Assembly: GCA_021464415.1 (NCBI GenBank)
Contig: CM038469.1
Coordinates: 25,289,736-25,353,735 of the forward strand
Direction: 5' to 3'
Length of the DNA stretch: 64,000 nucleotides
Source of the DNA: Lonicera japonica
Taxonomy: Eukaryota; Streptophyta; Magnoliopsida; Dipsacales; Caprifoliaceae
Shown here one piece after another: positions 48,049 through 64,000 of this stretch (position 1 is its first letter; every line of letters starts with the position of its first letter). The position numbers and the translations under genes were made by a program. The notes beneath the pieces were generated by a model. It searched no databases and had not been told where the DNA came from. It was given only the letters and a program-made list of their open reading frames with translations.

Positions 48049-48670
48049 GGAAAATCACCCTTAATTTAAATGAATGTTGTTAAAATATTTTTTTATCCTT
48101 TTGCAAAATTACAAGATAAATGATTCAATTAGTTGGATTTATAAAGATAATTTTCAATACTCAGAAACACACGTGACCATATTACAGATCAATAGTGACA
48201 CTCTAGATAATATTCATTATTCATTCAAAAGTTTAAGAAAATATAATTATTGTTTTAAAGTACGGTCATGTCGTATTCTAAAGACACTAAATATTTTTTG
48301 AATGTCACTTCACTTATATTTCAAAACCTCAAATAAAGAACTAATAAAGTCACCCTTAATTTAAGTGAATGATGTTGTCAAAATATTTTTATCTTTTAGC
48401 AAAATTACTGAATAAATGATTCAATTAGTTGGATCTACAAAGATGCTTTTCAATACTTCTAGTTACCCACGTGGCAAAAACACAGTCCAATAGTGACGCT
48501 CCGGGTAATATTCATCATTCATACAAAAGTGTAAGTAAATATATAAATTATAACGTATGCTTATTGGTGCCCAATTATTATTTTTAAAGTACGATCACGC
48601 GGTATTTTAGGAGCACTAAATATTTTTGGATGTTCACTTGTCTAATATTTTGAAACCTTAAATAAAGAAC
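48049..48670. repeat. Tandem duplication of about 300 bp (two copies)
   Basis: Copy one about 48049-48340, copy two about 48346-48670. Both contain TCACCCTTAATTTAA-TGAATG, AATGATTCAATTAGTTGGAT, CAATAGTGAC-CTC and AAAGTACG-TCA blocks in the same order. The second copy has a short insertion near 48540. No gene inside. Confidence 0.7.
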
Positions 48671-48715
48671 TCAGTGACTATATTGTAAAATTAAAGAAAT
48701 AGCTAATAAAAATGT

Positions 48716-48747
<32 letters not shown>

Positions 48748-48749
48748 GG

Positions 48750-49137
48750 AGAAGGATCTTAAGAGAACCAATTTTTTGGTCCTTAAATGTGGACCAATCA
48801 TTTTGAGGGTGTAAATAAATGAATTTTTTGATAAAACTTGGTGAATATGATCTTCATGATTAGTAGATCACATCCACCAAATTTCATCGAAAAATTTAAT
48901 CGGGAAGAGGGTTAACTAAAAAATTGATATATATGTGCGTTTCTAACCGTTAAAATTTAAGATTTTCAGATCACTCACTTCCCGGTTGAATTTTTTGATG
49001 AAATTTGGTGGAGATGATCTACTAATCATGGAGATCATCTTCACTAAGTTTCATAAAAAAATTCATCTGTTTACTCTTTCAAAATGATTGGTCCGCATTT
49101 AAGGACCAAATAAATGGTCCTCTTTAGATATATAATG
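48750..49137. mobile_element. Foldback MITE, about 390 bp
   Basis: Arms of about 180 bp in opposite orientation: GGTCCTTAAATGTGGACCAATCATTTTGA at the left is mirrored by TCAAAATGATTGGTCCGCATTTAAGGACC at the right. Both arms also share TGATTAGTAGATCA and CACCAAATTTCATC blocks. The left end abuts an (AT)n run (48721-48747). No ORF. Confidence 0.75.
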
Positions 49138-50370
49138 GATGTGAAATAGTTGGGGGAGACCATGCTTAGCGATAACTGTTTTAAACATTCGGGTGTTGTT
49201 GGTTGAGTTTTTAAAAAATGTTTCGTGTGTTTTTTTTTTTAAATTGTGTTTGATTTATCCATTTTAAAATTTCATTCAAGTAAAAAAGAATCATTTTTTT
49301 AAGAAAAACTTTAAAAAATAAATAAAAAACAAAGATTATATTTTTTATAAAATTTTAAAAATACTGTATAGTATACTATTGAATTTAAAAACAATTTTAA
49401 ATAACTATACTTAAAAAATAAATTTTAAATTAAATATTTAAAAACTCCAGCCAAACCATTCAACAAAAAGAAAAGCAGAATGATAAGCCTCTAAAATACT
49501 GTTCTACTTTTAAATAATTTTTTATTTATGATTAACCTTACCTAAAAAAATTTAAGTCTCTTCCTTCCTTCGCTTTGCTATGTTTGTTTCTAAAATCTAT
49601 AAAATTATTGTAGACATCAAAATTTCAGCTCAACTAGTTAAAGATGTGAATATTCACAACGAGCACCTAGGTCAAAACATGTCTCCTCCCTCCCCTCCCC
49701 CCTTCCCTTTTGAACCACCCAAATACACCCATCGCTTATACTATAAAAAAAGACTATCTTAATATTTAACTCTTTTACAAGATTCTCCTTCTGGTGTATA
49801 GTTTTAATTTTATACATACCAATTTCTAGTAAAATTTAAATGTACACATATACCTACAACAATTTACTTTCTCAATTTTAAATTAAGAGTTCATTTTATT
49901 GTGTAAATGAGTTAAACTTTTATTTGTAATTTTTTTACTAAAAAAAGGACTTTATAACTTTGAATGGTAAGAACATTTTTGAAGAGCAACATAAAATTAA
50001 TTTTAATTGGAAGACTTTGAAATTAAATTGATTGTTTTGCTTTTTTCCTTCTAATATATAAAAATTCACAAATTGCATTAATATATCCTCTTGTTTTAGT
50101 TATTTAACAATATAAAAGGTCTATTTAAAACTTCGCCAAGGCCCCATTTAGAAAAGAATATGACATCTTAAATTGGTACAAAAGGAGTAGCTTCTTATTC
50201 TTAAAAGAAACTCTAATGCGAATTTGACTTGGTTTAAATATAAAAATAAATTATTAGGGTACTAATTAAGCCGGTTTAAATATGTGAAAAATGATATAAA
50301 GGCTGTCTAGATTACCAGCGGAAGAATGAAAATGCAAATGCAAATGAAAGAAATATTACAGATAACAACA
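49138..50370. other. AT-rich spacer left of the RAD7-like gene's 3' end
   Basis: A/T-rich low-complexity DNA. The plus frame at 49580 has no recognisable domain. The 3' UTR of the minus-strand RAD7-like gene probably occupies the last few hundred bases. Confidence 0.35.
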
Positions 50371-60215
<9,845 letters not shown>

Positions 60216-60640
60216 ACACAAGAACTGAAAAATTGGGGGTTTTTTACTAGGGTTTTTGTAGGGGGTGAGGATTTATTGAATTTCATGGAAAGTTGTTGAG
60301 AGTATTAAAGTAGTAATGCAATAATGTAATGATGTTGTTGGAGGATTTGGAGAATCTTCAACTGTCATTGACGAATATATGTTTTTTTTTTCTTGATGAT
60401 TATATATATATATATATTTGGACGGGAAGCAACTCATTGATTTTGTGAATTTAAGAGAGAGAGATAGTGGGAAAGAGACATAATTAATAATTTTAATAAT
60501 GGTAAAGAAAGAGTTGCAAATTTGGAAGGGACTTTTCTTAAACATGGAAAGGTGATAATGAGTGAACGAACTTAGCTTTCCCGCTTAAAGTTTATTATAT
60601 ATTCTTTGTGTTGCAAATAGACAACTATGATGGTACGTAG
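60216..60640 (-). promoter_or_regulatory. Upstream region of the RAD7-like gene
   Basis: Probable 5' UTR next to the start codon. A (TA)n run at 60402-60417 lies about 190 bp upstream, and a GAGAGAGAGATA stretch lies at 60455-60466. No specific binding site can be named. Confidence 0.35.
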
Positions 60641-60649
60641 TAGCTTTCT

Positions 60650-61205
60650 TGGAAAAAAGCGATAGTTGATGTTACGTTTGACGCGCGTGATAATAACTTA
60701 TGATTTATAATTGATCGCGATTCATGACTAATAATTAAATTATAGATCAAATTATTCTACAAAAGCTTTTATCGAGAGAAAAGAGTTATTTTATTAAGTA
60801 TTGATTTGATTAAGTAATGATATCTGCCCTTTTTATCTGAGTGTCAAATGCAATTTAAAATAAACAAAATTTATTCTTCTATGTACTAAATTTTGAAAAA
60901 CACGTGATGCGCGTGTATTTTTTATGTACACTTATGTTATTAAATTTGGATAGTTGAGGTTACATCTGACATGTGAGATAATAACTCATGACTGAATTAC
61001 AGGGTGGATTATTCTACAAAAGCTTTTATCGAGAGAAATGAATTATTTTACTAGGTACCGATGCGATTAAGTAAAGATATGTTACTTTTTTATCCGAGTG
61101 TCAAATGCAGTCTAAGATAAACATAATCTATCCCTCTATGTACTAAATTTGGAAACACACGTAATATGCATGTATTTTTTATACACATGTATGTCATTAA
61201 ATTTA
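60650..61205. repeat. Two tandem diverged units, about 260-300 bp
   Basis: Units at about 60660-60948 and 60949-61205 share ATAATAACT-ATGA, TTATTCTACAAAAGCTTTTATCGAGAGAAA, GAGTGTCAAATGCA and TATGTACTAAATTT-GAAA-ACACGT in the same order. No coding frame. Confidence 0.65.
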
Positions 61206-61770
61206 AAATAAAAAAACAATAAATAAAGAAGTGTTGCATTAATAGTAAAAGTTGAATTTATGAATCAAAAGTTGGGTTCAAGCCCAAAAATTGTATATTT
61301 TCTTTTATTAAAAAAATGATGAAAGGAGAAATATGAGAACACCAAATTTCATGTCATTACTATATATCATCGCCTAATTCACTTTTATAATAATATTATA
61401 CACGAAGCATATACGATATATGTGCAATCTCATTTTTTTTTGTTAATTACTCATAATCGGTTGTATTTTATTTTTTGTAACGCAAATTGGGTGAAATCAT
61501 GCAAGTCATCTCATCTATCCAACTCTTTCACACCTCACATTTTCTCAACAATTCTCCCTCTATTTAACCAAATTACCCACCTTTTTTCTCAGCAATTTCC
61601 GATCTCTCCTTACCTCAACCTTGAAAGACTAGTCACAAAATTCAATTTGTTCACATTCCACGAAGGTCACATTTGTTGTTTTAGCCTTTAATGTGATAAA
61701 AAGACAAAAAGAAAAATTATTTATTTATACGATAAGTTGGAAAATAAAATTAAGGGACATGAATATGTGA
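61120..61770. repeat. Dispersed direct repeat, copy 1
   Basis: About 650 bp that recur at 62405-63130. Shared blocks: CTAAATTTGGAAACACACG, AAAGAAGTGTTG, TATACACGAA-CA-ATACGA, CAACTCTTTCACACCTCAC, TCCCTCTATTTAACCAAATT and CGAAGGTCACAT. The plus frame at 61422-61691 is shared by this repeat and has no recognisable domain. Confidence 0.7.
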
Positions 61771-62404
61771 TAGAGACGGAACTATGCAGGGCCAGAGGAG
61801 GGACCTGCTCCTCTTGAAATTTGCTTCCAAAGCATATCTATCTACGTATGTCTTTACATTATGAGAAGATGAGAATATACCCCCTCTAATTTGTAGATAT
61901 GGTTTTATGTATGTTAAAATAAGTTGATTTTAACTTTCTTTATATATATATATATATATATAATTTACGAGTTACATATGCACTCAATTAATGATAATCG
62001 TAGCGTATCAAGATATTATAATAAAAATGTAAAAGTTTATTGTTTTTATGATGCCCCCTTTGACATAAATCTCTGATTTCATCCCTGGATATGATGAGAT
62101 ATTTTCTTACTTTTTAATTTTTTTTATAGAAATTTTTTCTTTATGTGTTAACTGTTGAGGGCGATTATTTTTTTCTCAAAAAACAAAGAAGGAAAAAAGA
62201 CATTTACTCATAAATAGTGGAGATCATTTTACCACAACACTCAATGTATTTTCAATCTTCTCACACAAATCACATACTTTATCTTTCCTATTATTTTCTA
62301 TATTATTATGAAATGAATCCTAGACTAGATATGTAATTAGAGTTTAGTACACACGAATTAAATATAAATAATTTTAAAAAAAAAACAGTTAAAAAATTTA
62401 ACAA

Positions 62405-63130
62405 AATCTGTCCCTCTATGAACTAAATTTGGAAACACACGCAATGTGCATACATTTTTTATACACACGTTTGCCACTAAATTTAAATCAGAAAAATAAT
62501 AAACAAAGAAGTGTTGTTTTAATGGTAAAAGTTAAATTTATGAATTAAAAATTAACGGATCATACCGCCTTTAAAAAAAAAGAAAAAAAAAGTAAGTTAA
62601 TGGTTCAAACCCAAAAATTATATATATTTTTTTATTTAAAAAATAATTGCCGGAGGAAAATGAGAACATAAATTGCGTGTCATTACTATCATCATATAAC
62701 CTGCTTTTATAATAATACTATACACGAAACAAATACGACACGAAGCATATACGATATGTATGCACTGCTCATTTTTTTGTTAACTACTCATAATTGATAG
62801 TATTTTTTTTTAAACCCGCTTAAGGGTTTAAGCTAAACCAATTGGATGGAATCATGCAAGTCATCTAATCTACCCAACTCTTTCACACCTCACATTTTCT
62901 CAACAATTCTCCCTCTATTTAACCAAATTACCCACCTTTTTTCCCTGCAATTTCTTCTTCTATCTCTCCTTACTTCAACCTCCAAAGATTAGTGACAAAA
63001 TTCAATTTGTTTAAATTCGACGAAGGTCACATGCAATTGTTCTTTTAGCCTTTAGGTGATAAAAAGATTAAAAAAAATCATAGAAAAATTATTTATTCAT
63101 ACGATAAGTTAGAAAATAAAGCTAAGGGAT
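62405..63130. repeat. Dispersed direct repeat, copy 2
   Basis: Second copy of 61120-61770 in the same orientation, with an A-rich insertion near 62565-62600. The sequence between the copies (61771-62404) also contains (TA)n at 61940-61962 and no gene. Confidence 0.7.
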
Positions 63131-63291
63131 GTGAATATGTGATTAGGAACGAAACTAGTCAGGACCTAGATTGCCCACTCTAGTTTGTAGATATAGTTTT
63201 ATGCTTCTTCAAATAAGTTGATTTTATCTTTCTTTATATATATATATGGACGAGTTTTCAATAGTTACCATCTCTCTACTCATCAATAGGT

Positions 63292-64000
63292 TGTTAGAAT
63301 ATACTATATATTATGTTTCCTATTCCTATTCTACTTTCCATATTGTATTAATTGTATTGATTGTGTTCCCATTATACTTTCCAAATTGTATCCTAGATTA
63401 GGGTTTTGTCTCTAGTATATATATCCTTACTCTATTGTACATTTTCAATCAAGAAAGTAATACAATTCTTTCATTCTCCTTCTTCAATCTCTCTTTCATT
63501 TTTATTTCGTAACATGGTATCAGAGGGATTCATCCTCCTCTAGAACCAATCTTTCATCTAATCTTCAACTAAATCCAAATCAAAAACCCTAGCATCATCA
63601 ACCTAAGCAACCAACCAATCAAAAACCCTAGCTTCATCCAACTGTCGATCCACTGTTCAAAGCCATACAGAACCTCGGTTAACCCAAAAATTATACCAAA
63701 AGCTTCGTCCTTTCAATACGAACCAAACCCCTTTGAAAACACCCCATTCGGACACCTCACGCGCTCTCACGCGCCTCGGCAAGATCCGCCAGTTGCGCCG
63801 CCCAGATCCACGCACACCCTCCTTTCTTGATCAATCGCCACCTCGATACAGAACCCTAAACCACCCAAATAATATACCAAAACCTTCGTCTCTTCAATAC
63901 GAACCAAACGCCGTCGAAATCACCCCGATCGGAGTTGACATGCGCCCACACGCGCAGCTAGAACATCGCCCAGTCGCGCTGCCCAGATCCACGCGCCACT
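63292..64000 (+). mobile_element. 5' end of a copia-type LTR retrotransposon, running off the window
   Basis: LTR 63292-63514 (223 bp, TGTTAGAATATA to TTCGTAACA) with a TATA-like ATATATATCC and a late AATCAAGAAAGTAATACAA block typical of short copia LTRs. TGGTATCAGAGG (PBS) starts at 63515 with no gap. The leader after it is GC-richer and contains two copies of a roughly 180-bp unit (AATACGAACCAAAC, CACCCC-TCGGA, CACGCGC, GCCCAGATCCACGC). No gag start is reached before the end. Confidence 0.8.

Noticed and set aside
60219..60221. TTG start for the RAD7-like protein
   Set aside because: ATG follows two codons later and a second ATG is next to it; plant genes rarely start at TTG.

Overview
The window is nuclear DNA from a flowering plant, very probably a eudicot. 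It is AT-rich, its genes have many GT-AG introns, plant-only gene families are present, and most of the DNA between genes is transposable element. I cannot name the species. Exon borders were read by eye from reading frame and GT/AG sites, without transcript support.

Four host genes are supported. (1) Minus strand, 857-7479: the first six exons of a chloroplast Cu-transporting P1B-ATPase of the PAA2/HMA8 type; the catalytic half lies beyond the left edge. (2) Plus strand, 38806-45030: a three-exon YGGT-family (YlmG-like) plastid membrane protein. (3) Plus strand, 46691-47068: an intronless 125-residue membrane protein with no family I recognise, followed about 45 bp downstream by a near-perfect 60-bp-stem hairpin. 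(4) Minus strand, 50371-60215: a six-exon RAD7/Rhp7-like leucine-rich-repeat protein of 829 residues whose long N-terminus carries a SUMO-interaction-like motif and LxLxL motifs.

From about 8 to 38.6 kb the window is a nested transposon block. Its core is a Sirevirus-like Ty1/copia element (13823-26962) with two LTRs, PBS, PPT, gag, protease, integrase, RT and RNase H, plus an extra reading frame between RNase H and the PPT. That element sits inside an older minus-strand solo LTR. It was itself hit twice: by a minus-strand solo LTR inside the RT/RNase H region (19627-20930) and by a plus-strand solo LTR inside its 3' LTR (24421-26215). A relative of the latter lies at 32067-33624. A decayed PIF/Harbinger element follows (about 33745-38370) with both its Myb-like ORF and its transposase; the transposase is split by a 1.2-kb solo LTR. 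The whole 31087-38571 block appears to have split a small MITE that is also present, unsplit, near 9 kb.

Gene introns carry smaller insertions: three TRIM elements (one textbook-complete with a perfect 5-bp target duplication), Stowaway- and Tourist-type MITEs, a gag-only Ty3/gypsy element (TR-GAG type), LINE fragments, and a nuclear copy of plastid DNA with an uninterrupted psbJ frame inside intron 3 of the RAD7-like gene. The right end (60.6-64 kb) holds direct duplications and then the 5' LTR and leader of another copia element that runs out of the window.
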